Positions 25,547-35,212 of a stretch of DNA of 64,000 nucleotides are shown piece by piece. Both the position numbers and the translations under genes were made by a program. Positions within the stretch are counted from its first letter, which is position 1; the number at the start of each line of letters is the position of its first letter. The stretch is taken from assembly GCA_002708445.1 (NCBI GenBank), contig PAOB01000009.1, positions 3,146-67,145 on the forward strand. The letters are read 5' to 3'. Below the pieces are notes generated by a model that did no database searches, had not been told where the DNA came from, and saw only the letters and a list, made by a program, of their open reading frames with translations. The stretch is from Candidatus Arcticimaribacter sp. (GTDB taxonomy: Bacteria; Bacteroidota; Bacteroidia; Flavobacteriales; Flavobacteriaceae).

Positions 25547-26101
25547 TCAGACGGTTAAAATCTCTTTTTCTTTACGTGCGAATACATTATCTGTCTTTTG
25601 GATAAATGTATCGGTGTGTTTTTGAATATCGATTTCATAATTCTTTTGCTCGTCTTCAGAAACCTTAGATTTTTTAATTTCGTTATTCGCATCTTTACGA
25701 GCATTACGAATACTTACTTTTGCAGTTTCGGACTCTGCTTTAGCCATTTTAGCCAATTCCTTTCTTCGTTCTTCTGTCAGGGGAGGAACATTGATAATAA
25801 TTGATTCTCCGTTGTTCATCGGATTAAATCCAAGATTAGAATTAATAATAGCTTTTTCTATTTCTCCTAACATTGCTTTTTCCCAAGGTTGAATGGATAA
25901 GGTACGTGCATCAGTGGTGTTCACATTTGCAACCTGATTAAGAGGAGTTGGAGACCCGTAATAATCTACCATAACGCTGCTGAGCATTACTGGATTTGCT
26001 TTTCCAGCTCTAATTTTTAAAAGTTCATTTTCAAGATGCTCGAGAGCACTATTCATGCTTTCAAGGGCATTATCAATAATAAATTGTAATTCTTCGTTCA
26101 T
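25547..26101 (-). CDS. frr: Ribosome recycling factor
   Basis: 184 residues, the standard length. Recognised by the L-x-x-I-R-A-G-K-A-N-P segment (LLKIRAGKANPVMLSSVMVD), YGSPTPLNQVANV and PPLTEERRKELAKMAK, followed by the coiled three-helix-bundle C terminus. Releases the 50S after termination with EF-G. Ten bases downstream of pyrH, the common pyrH-frr pair. Confidence 0.97.
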   Translation of the reverse strand: MNEELQFIIDNALESMNSALEHLENELLKIRAGKANPVMLSSVMVDYYGSPTPLNQVANVNTTDARTLSIQPWEKAMLGEIEKAIINSNLGFNPMNNGESIIINVPPLTEERRKELAKMAKAESETAKVSIRNARKDANNEIKKSKVSEDEQKNYEIDIQKHTDTFIQKTDNVFARKEKEILTV

Positions 26102-26111
26102 AGGGTTTAAC

Positions 26112-26819
26112 TTAAAGATCTACTTTGGTTCCAATATTCTCACCACGAACTACCCGAATAAGGTTGCCTTGGGTGTTCATGTCAAATACAATTATCGGAA
26201 GCTTGTTTTCTTGGCTAAGCGTGAAGGCTGTTGTATCCATCACTTTGAGCCCTCTTTTTAAAACTTCTTCAAAAGAAAGATTGTCAAATTTCACAGCTTC
26301 TTTATTTTTTTCGGGATCTTCATTGTAGATGCCATCTACTCGAGTTCCTTTTAAGATAACATCTGCATTTATTTCTACAGCTCGAAGTACTGCAGCAGAA
26401 TCTGTGGTAAAGAATGGATTTCCTGTTCCAGCACTAAAAATTACGACTCTATTTTTTTCTAGATGACGAACCGCTTTTCTTTTGATGTAAGGTTCCGCAA
26501 CGGCTTCAATTTTTAGTGCAGTTTGAAGTCGGGTTGGAACATCTATGTTTTCCAGAGCACTTTGAAGGGCAAGTCCATTTATTACGGTGGCCAACATTCC
26601 CATATAATCTGCCTGAACTCGGTCTACTCCCTGACTGGATCCAGAAACACCTCTAAAAATATTACCTCCACCAATTACGATTGCTATTTCTACATTTTGG
26701 CTGTAAATCTGCTTAATTTCTTCGGCATATTTACTAATTCGAATGGGGTCTATCCCGTAAGAACGTTCTCCCATTAGTGCTTCACCACTCAGTTTTAGTA
26801 AAATACGTTTAAAATTCAT
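26112..26819 (-). CDS. pyrH: UMP kinase
   Basis: Phosphorylates UMP to UDP; 235 residues of the amino-acid-kinase fold. [15 protein letters not shown] at the N terminus, [11 protein letters not shown], the UMP-binding [14 protein letters not shown] and [14 protein letters not shown] are all canonical. First gene of the pyrH-frr unit, with a TATATTTG promoter element 18 bases upstream of the ATG. Confidence 0.97.
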   Translation of the reverse strand: MNFKRILLKLSGEALMGERSYGIDPIRISKYAEEIKQIYSQNVEIAIVIGGGNIFRGVSGSSQGVDRVQADYMGMLATVINGLALQSALENIDVPTRLQTALKIEAVAEPYIKRKAVRHLEKNRVVIFSAGTGNPFFTTDSAAVLRAVEINADVILKGTRVDGIYNEDPEKNKEAVKFDNLSFEEVLKRGLKVMDTTAFTLSQENKLPIIVFDMNTQGNLIRVVRGENIGTKVDL

Positions 26820-26837
26820 ACACTTTTTTTAGTATTA

Positions 26838-26845
26838 CAAATATA
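26838..26845 (-). promoter_or_regulatory. Minus-10 element TATATTTG of pyrH-frr
   Basis: Perfect TAnnTTTG, 18 bases before the pyrH ATG at 26819. Confidence 0.55.
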
Positions 26846-26898
26846 AAAAATTAAGGGGATTGATTTTGAGATCTTGGCACATAATACAAGGATTACCG

Positions 26899-27594
26899 TT
26901 ACTTTTCTAGGAGTTTTTCAAAATCTTCAATTTGGATTGCATTCTCTATACTGTATTTGCCAATTCGAGTTCGTCTTAATACACTGAGATATGCACCCGA
27001 GTTGAGTGATTTTCCAAAGTCGTGAGCTAGGGATCTGATGTAAGTCCCTTTGCTGCAATTTACTTTGAAATCTATTTCTGGAAAATTTATTTGAGTGATC
27101 TCAAAATTTCGGATGGTAACTTTTCTAGATGGAACTTCCACCTCTTGACCCTCTCTGGCAAATTCATACAAACGTTTTCCTTCTTTTTTTAATGCAGAAA
27201 AAACAGGGGGTTGTTGGTCAATGATTCCTGTAAATTGAGTTAAGGTATTTTCGAGTAGTTTTTTGTCGATATGTTCGATAGGGAAATACTGATTAATTTC
27301 GGTTTCGAGATCATAAGAAGGGGTCGTTGCTCCAAGTGAAAAAGTTCCAACATACTCCTTTTCTTGACCCATGAATTGTTCAATTTGTTTGGTCATTTTA
27401 CCCGTACACAAAATCAAAAGCCCCGAAGCCAGTGGATCTAGTGTTCCTGCGTGCCCGACTTTTATTTTTTTGATTCCAAGTGTAGTTTTAATCATCCAGC
27501 GGATTTTATTTACTACTTGAAATGAAGTCCAATTAAACGGTTTATCAACAAGAATGACTTCGCCATTCAGAAACTTTTCTCTCAGTTCACTCAT
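26899..27594 (-). CDS. truB: tRNA pseudouridine(55) synthase
   Basis: Modifies U55 of tRNA T loops. 231 residues; catalytic Asp in VGHAGTLDPLASGLLI near residues 47-62, KEYVGTFSLGATTPSYD and the KGTYIRSLAHDFGK motif are present. The PUA domain seen in longer TruB proteins is absent or vestigial, as in many Bacteroidota. Overlaps uppP by four bases and belongs to the ftsX-DUF3098-uppP-truB unit. Confidence 0.95.
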   Translation of the reverse strand: MSELREKFLNGEVILVDKPFNWTSFQVVNKIRWMIKTTLGIKKIKVGHAGTLDPLASGLLILCTGKMTKQIEQFMGQEKEYVGTFSLGATTPSYDLETEINQYFPIEHIDKKLLENTLTQFTGIIDQQPPVFSALKKEGKRLYEFAREGQEVEVPSRKVTIRNFEITQINFPEIDFKVNCSKGTYIRSLAHDFGKSLNSGAYLSVLRRTRIGKYSIENAIQIEDFEKLLEK

Positions 27595-28382
27595 AAAAAT
27601 TCATAAATGATAGCTACAGTTCCAACAATCATACAATAAATGCTAAAGTACCATAACTTTGAATTTTTTACCCATTCAATCATCCATTTACAAGCGATTA
27701 TTCCAGTAATAAAAGCTGCTGTAAAACCTACAAATATTGCTAATGAGTTTATTTGTATTGGACTGGTTCCAATTTCAAAAAAACTTTTGATCATGCTACC
27801 AAAAATCAAAGGAATTACCATAAGAAAAGAAAAACGAGCAGCCTTACTTTTGTCAATTCCCAGAAGAACACCCAAGGCTATGGTAGCTCCACTTCTAGAA
27901 ATACCAGGAAGAATTGCGATGGCCTGAATTACGCCAATGTAAAAAGCAGATTTTAGGTTCAATTTTTTTTTAGTCACTTGAGAATGGTTTGCCAAATACA
28001 AAAGCGCAGCTGTTATCCATAACATTGCTCCAACCAAAAGAATGTTTTGATGGAACAGTTGAGAAATAAAGTCTTCTAAAAAGAGACCGACAAAGACTGC
28101 GGGAATCATGGATGTGATGATTTTCAAAGAAAAATAAAAAGCTTCGTTTTTCTTGAACTCAAATAAACCTTGAAATATTTCATAGATGTCTTTTCTAAAA
28201 ACAATAAGGGTACTCAAGCCAGTTGCACCATGAAGTACAATTGTCATTAATAAACTTTCTTTGGGTAAAGACTGGTCTCCTAAGATTACTTTTACAAGTT
28301 CTAAATGCCCACTAGAAGAGATGGGTAAAAACTCTGTTAACCCTTGAATTATCCCCAACATAATTGCTGTTAGTAGATCCAT
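27591..28382 (-). CDS. uppP: Undecaprenyl-diphosphatase UppP/BacA
   Basis: Recycles the lipid carrier for cell-wall synthesis by dephosphorylating C55-PP. 263 residues, about eight TM helices. Signature 1 GLTEFLPISSSGHLEL (residues 15-30) and signature 2 LPGISRSGATIALGVLLG are intact, with the catalytic Glu, Ser and Arg. Five bases after the DUF3098 gene and overlapping truB. Confidence 0.96.
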   Translation of the reverse strand: MDLLTAIMLGIIQGLTEFLPISSSGHLELVKVILGDQSLPKESLLMTIVLHGATGLSTLIVFRKDIYEIFQGLFEFKKNEAFYFSLKIITSMIPAVFVGLFLEDFISQLFHQNILLVGAMLWITAALLYLANHSQVTKKKLNLKSAFYIGVIQAIAILPGISRSGATIALGVLLGIDKSKAARFSFLMVIPLIFGSMIKSFFEIGTSPIQINSLAIFVGFTAAFITGIIACKWMIEWVKNSKLWYFSIYCMIVGTVAIIYEFL

Positions 28383-28386
28383 TGAA

Positions 28387-28629
28387 TTATTTTTTAGGGG
28401 AAGTCAAAATTGAATAAACAGCTACTGCAAAACCGATTAAAACCAAAGTGGGAGCCAAGCGAATACGTCTAAAATTAAATATTTCTGGGTTAAAAATGTT
28501 TGGGTCAGAACTGCCTCCACCTACCATCAAAACAAATCCAACACCAATTATTATTATCGATAGCAATAGGAATTGATAGTTGCGCTTTTTAAATAAGAAT
28601 TCTTTTTTTGTAGATTTTATTTTTTTCAT
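28387..28629 (-). CDS. DUF3098 small membrane protein
   Basis: 80 residues with two TM helices (about 21-39 and 59-76) around a loop containing GGGSSDPNIFNPEIFNFRRI. This is the Bacteroidota-specific DUF3098 family, always found between ftsX and uppP in the genomes I know. Role unknown; the location suggests a cell-envelope or division function. Six bases downstream of ftsX. Confidence 0.88.
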   Translation of the reverse strand: MKKIKSTKKEFLFKKRNYQFLLLSIIIIGVGFVLMVGGGSSDPNIFNPEIFNFRRIRLAPTLVLIGFAVAVYSILTSPKK

Positions 28630-28635
28630 AAAAAG

Positions 28636-29514
28636 TTATTGAACAGCTTCAGTGGTTAGATTCAAGAAACGTTGAGTTGCGAAAAAGGTACTAAGTCCCG
28701 TAATTAAAATTCCCATTCCAAGAACAGCAGAAAATATTAAGCTAGGCTCAAAGGGATTTGCAATTAAGTTAAGCTCGGGAAATCGTTTGTCGAGCTCATA
28801 TAGAACAACCGTTAGACCACCAAGAGCAATAATAGAAGCTAAAACTCCGAGCTGGAGATGTTTCATTATGAAAGGAAATCGAATAAAGCTTTTTGTAGCC
28901 CCAACCAACTGCATTGTTTTGATAATCATTCTTTTTGAATAAATGGACAATCGAATGGAACTATTGATAAGAAGAATTGCAACCAAAATAAAAACAAAAC
29001 TTAAGATCAATATCCATTGAGTAATTTTCTTGATATTTTCATCTAATATTTCTACCAGAGGTTGATCATAAAGAACCTCACTTATGTATGCTTTTTCTTC
29101 AAAATTCTTTTGTAAATCTTTAAGAAATACAGGAGAGATAAAAGCTGCATTAAAATAGACATCGATAGAGCTTAGCAGGGGGTTGTATCCAAGAAACTCC
29201 ATAAAATCTTCTCCAATTTCTTGAGCATGAATTTCTGCAGCCTCTTCTTTTGACACAAAATGGGAGGTTTTGGTCTCCTGACGGAGTGCTAAACTTTTTT
29301 GAAGTTGTTTTATTTCGATTGGCTTGGCAGAATCGTCAATGTAAATTGTTAAAGCAATTTGTTCTTTAAAATGATCCGCAACTTTTTTTGAATTCAATAA
29401 AAGTAGACCTAACAATCCCACCAGAAACAATACTAAGGAAATGCTTATGACTACAGAAAAGTATGTAGAAAGCAATCGTCTTTTTTGATAATTTTCTTGT
29501 GAATTTTTACGCAC
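28636..29514 (-). CDS. ftsX: Cell division protein FtsX-like permease
   Basis: Permease half of the FtsEX complex that activates septal murein hydrolases. About 292 residues from a GTG at 29514; an upstream TTG at 29556 adds 14 unlikely residues, and known flavobacterial FtsX proteins begin near the NYQKRRLLSTYFSVVISISL segment. One N-terminal TM, a large extracellular loop, then three TMs in the FtsX domain (about 165-290). FtsE is not adjacent here. Divergent from leuS. Confidence 0.9.
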   Translation of the reverse strand: MRKNSQENYQKRRLLSTYFSVVISISLVLFLVGLLGLLLLNSKKVADHFKEQIALTIYIDDSAKPIEIKQLQKSLALRQETKTSHFVSKEEAAEIHAQEIGEDFMEFLGYNPLLSSIDVYFNAAFISPVFLKDLQKNFEEKAYISEVLYDQPLVEILDENIKKITQWILILSFVFILVAILLINSSIRLSIYSKRMIIKTMQLVGATKSFIRFPFIMKHLQLGVLASIIALGGLTVVLYELDKRFPELNLIANPFEPSLIFSAVLGMGILITGLSTFFATQRFLNLTTEAVQ

Positions 29515-29603
29515 TTGTATTAAATTGATTACGTAAAAATAGTAAACAAGAAGCAATTTGTATTCTTGGTGTCAATAAACTTTTTCCTTTCCTGCTTTAA
29601 TCC

Positions 29604-29611
29604 TATTTTTG
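29604..29611 (+). promoter_or_regulatory. Minus-10 element TATTTTTG of leuS
   Basis: Perfect consensus, 23 bases before the GTG start at 29635; no clear minus-33 box. Confidence 0.5.
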
Positions 29612-29634
29612 TGGATCAAATAAACTGAACTGTC

Positions 29635-32448
29635 GTGGGGTACAATTTCCTTGAAATCGAAAAAAAGTGGCAAAACTATTGGGCCAAAAATCAAACCTTT
29701 AAAGCAAACAATAAAAGTACACTACCAAAATATTATGTTTTGGACATGTTTCCATATCCCTCGGGCGCAGGTTTGCACGTAGGACATCCTCTGGGTTACA
29801 TTGCAAGTGATATTTATGCCCGTTACAAACGCCATAAAGGATTCAATGTTCTTCATCCTCAGGGATATGACTCCTTTGGTTTGCCTGCAGAACAATATGC
29901 AATTCAAACGGGACAGCACCCCAACATAACTACCGAAACCAATATTAGCCGCTACAGAAAGCAGCTTGACAAAATGGGGTTTTCTTTCGATTGGAGTAGA
30001 GAAGTTAGAACTTCGCAAGCAGATTTTTATAAATGGACTCAATGGATATTTTTGTTATTGTTTGATTCTTATTACTGTAATAAAACAAATTCAGCAAAGC
30101 CTATTGAAAAGTTGGTAGCACATTTTGAAACTCACGGGAGTGCCAATTTAAATGCTGTTTGCGATGAAAATACAACTTCATTTTCAAGAGATGAATGGAT
30201 TGGATTTTCACACCCCGAAAAACAAGAAGTTTTATTGATGTATCGTTTGGCGTATTTATCTGATTCTGAAGTTAATTGGTGCCCAGACTTGGGAACAGTT
30301 TTGGCTAATGATGAAATAATCAATGGTGTATCGGAGCGAGGAGGTTATCTGGTAACCAAAAAGAAGATGAAGCAATGGAGTATGCGAATAGGAGCCTATG
30401 CAGAACGTTTACTTCAGGGATTGAATAAGTTGGATTGGCCAGAATCTTTAAAAGAAATTCAGCGTAATTGGATTGGTAAATCAATAGGTGCAAACGTTCG
30501 TTTTGATATTCAAGATAATGAAGGAGAAATAGAAGTTTTTACAACCCGACCCGATACTCTGTTCGGTGTAACTTTTATGACATTGGCACCAGAACATCCG
30601 TTGGTAGATATTATTGTAAGCGACGAGCAAAAAACCGAAGTAGCAGCATATGTTGAAGCAAGCGCAAAACGCTCTGAACGAGATCGTATGGCTGACGTAA
30701 AATCCATCAGCGGAGTATTTACAGGAGCTTACGCAATTCACCCTTTCACAAAAGAGCCCATCCCAATCTGGATTGGAGATTATGTTTTAGCAGGATACGG
30801 AACAGGGGCAGTAATGGCGGTTCCCTGTGGTGACCAAAGAGATTTTGATTTTGCAAAACATTTTGACATTCAAATCCGTAATATTTTTGAAGGAGCTGAC
30901 ATTACCAACGAGGCTTTTGTTGAAAAAGGAAAAACAAAAATTAAAGATTCTGATTTTTTAAATGGCTTAGTTTATGAAGAAGCAATGATAAAAGTCATAG
31001 AACGACTTGAACAAGAGGGATCTGGTGAGGGTACCATTAACTACAGATTAAGAGATGCTGTTTTCAGTAGACAAAGATACTGGGGAGAACCTATTCCCAT
31101 TTATTATAAAAATGGAATGCCTGTTGCATTAAAACCAGAAAACCTCCCCTTAGTTCTTCCAGAGGTTGAACAATATTTACCCACTCCAGAAGGAGCACCC
31201 CCTCTGGGAAATGCAACCTCTTGGGCATGGGATACTGTTTCTGAAAAAGTGGTTCCTAACTCTGAATTGAATGAAACTAGTGTTTTTCCCTTAGAACTGA
31301 ATACTATGCCTGGTTGGGCTGGAAGTTCATGGTACTTCAATAGATACATGGATGCAAATAATCATGAGGTTTTTGTGAGTAAAGAAGCTGTAAATTATTG
31401 GCAAAATGTAGATTTGTATATCGGTGGGAGTGAGCATGCTACTGGACACTTATTGTATTCTCGTTTTTGGCAGAAATTTCTTTTTGATCTAAACTTATTA
31501 CCAGTTGATGAGTACGCAAAAAAGTTAATTAATCAAGGAATGATATTGGGATCATCAGCTTTTACATACCGTAAAAAAGGAACTCAAGAATATGTGTCTA
31601 AAAATTTAATAAAAGATTTTGAAGTTGAACCGATCCGAGTAGACATCAGTATGGTAAATAATGCAGACGAACTTGATTTAGAAGCTCTTAAAAAATGGCA
31701 ACCTCAATTTAGTAATGCTTTTTTTGTTTTAGAAAATGGAGTTTATTATGTTGGACGTGAAGTAGAAAAAATGTCCAAATCAAAATACAATGTAGTTAAT
31801 CCAGATCTTATTTGTGAACAGTATGGAGCAGATACATTACGGATGTATGAAATGTTTTTAGGACCGCTAGAACAAGCTAAACCTTGGAACACAGCAGGTA
31901 TTTCAGGTGTTCATTCGTTTCTTAAGAAACTATGGAAATTGTACCATAAATCAGAAGAATTTTATGTGTCAGATGGAACTGCATCCAAAGAATCTTTGAA
32001 AAGTTTACATCAAACCATAAAAAAAGTCACAGAGGACATTGAGGATTTTTCTTTCAATACATGTATCAGTTCTTTTATGATTTGTGTAAATGAATTGACT
32101 ACACAAAAGTGTAATGAAAGAGAAGTACTAGAACCTTTAGCAGTATTATTATCCCCGTTTGCAGCCCATTTATCTGAAGAGCTCTGGCAATTATTGGGTC
32201 ACGACACAAGTATAAGTTCAGTCTCTTTTCCAATTTACGAACCCTCTTATTTGGTTGAATCTTCTAAAAATTATCCTGTTTCATTTAATGGAAAAATGAG
32301 GTTTACTGTTGAACTTTCTTTAGAATTAAACCCCAAAGAAATTGAAGAAATAATTATGAATGATGAACGTACACAGCAACAATTGCAGGGAAGAGTTCCT
32401 AAAAAAGTTATTGTTGTGCCAGGTAAAATAATAAATATTGTTGGTTAA
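29635..32448 (+). CDS. leuS: Leucyl-tRNA synthetase
   Basis: Class Ia aminoacyl-tRNA synthetase, 937 residues. The start is a GTG giving MGYNFLEIEKKWQNYW, the usual N terminus. The HIGH motif appears as PYPSGAGLHVGHPLGY near residues 39-54, the CP1 editing domain has FTTRPDTLFGVTFMTLAPEH, and KMSKS is intact (VEKMSKSKYNVVNPD, about residue 712). The SemiSWEET gene overlaps its stop by one base. Confidence 0.97.
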   Translation: MGYNFLEIEKKWQNYWAKNQTFKANNKSTLPKYYVLDMFPYPSGAGLHVGHPLGYIASDIYARYKRHKGFNVLHPQGYDSFGLPAEQYAIQTGQHPNITTETNISRYRKQLDKMGFSFDWSREVRTSQADFYKWTQWIFLLLFDSYYCNKTNSAKPIEKLVAHFETHGSANLNAVCDENTTSFSRDEWIGFSHPEKQEVLLMYRLAYLSDSEVNWCPDLGTVLANDEIINGVSERGGYLVTKKKMKQWSMRIGAYAERLLQGLNKLDWPESLKEIQRNWIGKSIGANVRFDIQDNEGEIEVFTTRPDTLFGVTFMTLAPEHPLVDIIVSDEQKTEVAAYVEASAKRSERDRMADVKSISGVFTGAYAIHPFTKEPIPIWIGDYVLAGYGTGAVMAVPCGDQRDFDFAKHFDIQIRNIFEGADITNEAFVEKGKTKIKDSDFLNGLVYEEAMIKVIERLEQEGSGEGTINYRLRDAVFSRQRYWGEPIPIYYKNGMPVALKPENLPLVLPEVEQYLPTPEGAPPLGNATSWAWDTVSEKVVPNSELNETSVFPLELNTMPGWAGSSWYFNRYMDANNHEVFVSKEAVNYWQNVDLYIGGSEHATGHLLYSRFWQKFLFDLNLLPVDEYAKKLINQGMILGSSAFTYRKKGTQEYVSKNLIKDFEVEPIRVDISMVNNADELDLEALKKWQPQFSNAFFVLENGVYYVGREVEKMSKSKYNVVNPDLICEQYGADTLRMYEMFLGPLEQAKPWNTAGISGVHSFLKKLWKLYHKSEEFYVSDGTASKESLKSLHQTIKKVTEDIEDFSFNTCISSFMICVNELTTQKCNEREVLEPLAVLLSPFAAHLSEELWQLLGHDTSISSVSFPIYEPSYLVESSKNYPVSFNGKMRFTVELSLELNPKEIEEIIMNDERTQQQLQGRVPKKVIVVPGKIINIVG

Positions 32449-32714
32449 TGGATATTGAAATCATTGGTTATGTAGCTGCCGTTTTGACAACATCATCTTT
32501 TTTGCCTCAAGTAATAAAGGTGTGGAAGTCAAAATCATCTGAAGGAGTTTCTGTAACCATGTATATGGTAATGCTCACGGGAGTTATTCTTTGGGGGATT
32601 TATGGTTTTTACATTGGTAGCAGATCGGTTTTACTGGCTAATTTTGTGGCAGGACTTTTACAACTCATGATTTTGATTATTGTTTTTAGAAATAAAAGAA
32701 AAAACACAAGTTGA
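32448..32714 (+). CDS. SemiSWEET-type sugar transporter
   Basis: 88 residues with three TM helices forming one triple-helix bundle; functions as a homodimer in characterised members that pass sugars down gradients. The PQ-loop motif is TTSSFLPQVIKVWKSKSSEG (Pro-Gln at about 20-21), and the third helix has GFYIGSRSVLLANFV. Its ATG overlaps the leuS stop codon, so it is coupled to leuS. Confidence 0.9.
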   Translation: MDIEIIGYVAAVLTTSSFLPQVIKVWKSKSSEGVSVTMYMVMLTGVILWGIYGFYIGSRSVLLANFVAGLLQLMILIIVFRNKRKNTS

Positions 32715-33188
32715 TTACAGTGCTATTTGCCTTTTGATTTGTTGGTTTAGAGAAATAAAAGTTTCTGTTCGTGAAACTCCCGGAATGGCTTGTATCTTTG
32801 TGTTTAGTAAATGCATTAAATGTTCATTATCCTTGCATAAAATTTTAATAAAAATACTCCAATTTCCTGTAGTGTAATGACACTCGGTAACTTCAGGTAT
32901 CTTTTTCAGTTGTGCCACAGCTTGGGGATTACTTGCAGCTTTATCTAAAAAAACACCAATAAATGCTAAGGTTGTGTACCCCAAAACCTTTGGATTAATA
33001 TTGATTTGAGATCCGCTAATTAAAGAAGAATTTTCTAGTTTCTTTAGACGTTGATGAACTGCAGCTCCAGAAATTCCAGCTCTTTGAGCCAGTTCAGCGA
33101 TAGAAACCCTTGCATTTTTAATTAAACCATTTAAAATAATTTTATCGATACCGTCAACTTGGATTTCTTGATTTGTAATTTTCATCAT
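32715..33188 (-). CDS. Lrp/AsnC family transcriptional regulator
   Basis: About 157 residues. N-terminal HTH (ARVSIAELAQRAGISGAAVHQRLKKLE) and C-terminal RAM ligand-binding domain (VTECHYTTGNWSIFIKILCK). The open frame continues to an ATG at 33215, but the TATTTTTG promoter element (33203-33210) lies inside it, so the start is ATG 33188 or the next ATG at 33185. Probably responds to an amino acid; autoregulation is common in the family. Divergent from the DUF423 gene, which it might control. Confidence 0.9.
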   Translation of the reverse strand: MMKITNQEIQVDGIDKIILNGLIKNARVSIAELAQRAGISGAAVHQRLKKLENSSLISGSQININPKVLGYTTLAFIGVFLDKAASNPQAVAQLKKIPEVTECHYTTGNWSIFIKILCKDNEHLMHLLNTKIQAIPGVSRTETFISLNQQIKRQIAL

Positions 33189-33202
33189 TAATTTTATTTC
33201 GT

Positions 33203-33235
33203 CAAAAATATGCATTTAGTTGATAAAATCAATTA
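33203..33235 (-). promoter_or_regulatory. Promoter of the Lrp-type regulator
   Basis: TTG, 19 bases, then TATTTTTG (33203-33210). The element overlaps the longest possible open frame and rules out the upstream ATG at 33215. Confidence 0.6.
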
Positions 33236-33315
33236 ATTTCTATTAATCTATTAATTTAATTAAACTGACTAGGACAAAAGCCTTTCCGTAAGTATCTTTA
33301 CCAAAAAATAAAAAG

Positions 33316-33705
33316 ATGGAATTTCAAGAAAAGCTTAGCAACGCCGTAGCAAGTGGTTTACTTGCAATTGCTGTAAGTTTGGGTGCTTTGGGGAGTCATT
33401 TTCTCAAAGCTCGATTAACTAATGAAGCACTTGACAGTTTCGAAGTGGGCGTGCGTTATTTAATGTATCATGCACTAGCAATAATCTTGATCAATAATAT
33501 CACATACATTCAATCAGAGTCCAAAGATATATTTGTTAAGCTAGTTCTAGCTGGCGTTTTTCTTTTTTCTGGAAGTATTTTCCTTTTATCTACAAAACAA
33601 TTACATGGCTTGCCTGTAAAATACTTGGGTCCTGTCACTCCAACAGGAGGGGTTTTGATAATTTCCGCTTGGGTTTATTTGACGTTATCTTTTCTAAAGA
33701 AGTAA
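33316..33705 (+). CDS. DUF423 family membrane protein
   Basis: 129 residues with four TM helices; motifs LAIAVSLGALGSHFLKARL (the GAxGAH-like family signature) and TPTGGVLIISAWVYLTL. Members are widespread, of unknown function. A TATCTTTA one base off the minus-10 consensus lies just upstream. Convergent with hemD, one base apart. Confidence 0.87.
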   Translation: MEFQEKLSNAVASGLLAIAVSLGALGSHFLKARLTNEALDSFEVGVRYLMYHALAIILINNITYIQSESKDIFVKLVLAGVFLFSGSIFLLSTKQLHGLPVKYLGPVTPTGGVLIISAWVYLTLSFLKK

Positions 33706-33706
33706 A

Positions 33707-34450
33707 TTATTTTAAGTTTTTGGCAATGTATTTTTCAATTGCCATGGTCATAGATGGAGTTTCTTCAGTAGGAGCTTTAATATCTATTCTAAGTTTGGCC
33801 TTGTCTGCAGCTTTGACAGTAGTGTTCCCATAGACAGCAATTCGAGTATCGTTCTGTTCAAAATCAGGGAAATTATGCAGTAAAGACTCAATTCCAGAAG
33901 GACTAAAGAATACTAAAACGTCGTAATAAACATCACGTAAATCGGATAAATCACTTACCACTGTTTTGTACAATTGAGCACGGGTCCAATTGATTCCCAA
34001 GCTATTCAAAAAGTCGGGAGTTGCAGGTTTTAAAATATCAGAAGAAGGAAGTAAAAACTTTTCATCTCCAAATTTTTTAAAAACAGATTCAAGTTCGGTC
34101 AAGCTTTTCTGACCCACATAAATTTTACGTTTTCTGTAAACGACATATTTTTGAAGGTAAAATGCTACTGCTTCAGATTGGCAAAAATATTTTGTTGCAT
34201 CAGAAACTTTAAAGCGCATTTCTTCGGCTAATCTAAAAAAATGATCAACAGAATTACGACTTGTCAAAATTACAGAATTGTATTCTGCAAAATCTATCTT
34301 TTGTCGTCGAACTTCTTTCGCGTCAACACCCTCAATATGGATAAAAGGTCTGAAATCAATCTTTAGATTGTGTTTTTCTTTCAGACGAGTGTAAGGTGAA
34401 TTTTCGTTTGTAGGTTCAGGCTGAGATATCAATATCGTTTTTAATTTCAT
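33707..34450 (-). CDS. hemD: Uroporphyrinogen-III synthase
   Basis: Cyclises hydroxymethylbilane to uroporphyrinogen III in haem biosynthesis. 247 residues in the two-domain HemD fold; family members share little sequence, but VILTSRNSVDHFF and the later VVFFSPSGIESLL are the characteristic elements. Located beside DUF4271, a conserved flavobacterial neighbour. Other haem genes are not in the window. Confidence 0.88.
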   Translation of the reverse strand: MKLKTILISQPEPTNENSPYTRLKEKHNLKIDFRPFIHIEGVDAKEVRRQKIDFAEYNSVILTSRNSVDHFFRLAEEMRFKVSDATKYFCQSEAVAFYLQKYVVYRKRKIYVGQKSLTELESVFKKFGDEKFLLPSSDILKPATPDFLNSLGINWTRAQLYKTVVSDLSDLRDVYYDVLVFFSPSGIESLLHNFPDFEQNDTRIAVYGNTTVKAADKAKLRIDIKAPTEETPSMTMAIEKYIAKNLK

Positions 34451-34468
34451 ATGGGTTTTATGATTGTC

Positions 34469-35116
34469 CTAATTCAATGTACTGTAAAGCACAATCCAAG
34501 GTGCAATTTTGAATACGCAAAGGTACAAAATTAAATACAATAAATTACCCTTAAATTCATTCCAATATTCTCGATACAAAGAGAGTTGAGATAAAACGTA
34601 AAGAATTAATATTGTGACAAGCAAAGCATACAAAAATTCGGAATAGTGAAAAGTAAATTGATAGAAAAGAAATAAGAAAAATGAAAGGATAGATATTTGA
34701 ATTTGATGACTTAAACTTTTGAACTGAAATGATTCGGTAAGTTCATTTAATCCTAATAGTTTAAATACCGTATTTTCAACAATAAAACGAATCAAGATTA
34801 AAGCCAGAATTCCAAAAGTAAGATTTATGAAAAAAGGAAAAGATGGAGATGCAAACTTTAGAAAAGTTAAAGTGTAGAATAAAATAAGACTGAAATTAAG
34901 GGTTAAAAATAAAGTCCCTATTATCGTAAAACGATGAAGTCTAGTTTTTTCTTTCCCGTAAATTTTGAAATACAAAGCCGAGTCAAAAAAGCGAATAAAA
35001 TATTTGAATTCACTTTTATTTGAACTCCCAAGAATAGTAAAAAGAACGAAATTAAATAGGAATACAAGACTGATCCAATCTTGTTGGGTGTTGTTTCTTA
35101 AAATCCAATCTTCCAT
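34469..35116 (-). CDS. DUF4271 membrane protein
   Basis: 215 residues, about six TM helices, with a cytoplasmic N terminus containing DWISLVFLFNFVLF and the later FIVENTVFKLLGLNE segment typical of DUF4271. The family is Bacteroidota-specific and normally sits next to hemD, as here (18 bases). Function unknown. Confidence 0.82.
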   Translation of the reverse strand: MEDWILRNNTQQDWISLVFLFNFVLFTILGSSNKSEFKYFIRFFDSALYFKIYGKEKTRLHRFTIIGTLFLTLNFSLILFYTLTFLKFASPSFPFFINLTFGILALILIRFIVENTVFKLLGLNELTESFQFKSLSHQIQISILSFFLFLFYQFTFHYSEFLYALLVTILILYVLSQLSLYREYWNEFKGNLLYLILYLCVFKIAPWIVLYSTLN

Positions 35117-35212
35117 GGGCTAAAATTAATGGTTTTCATTAAGAATTCAATTACAAATGGATTTCTAAATTTCGTATCGATCCTTTTAAATTTATTACTT
35201 TTATTACTTCAA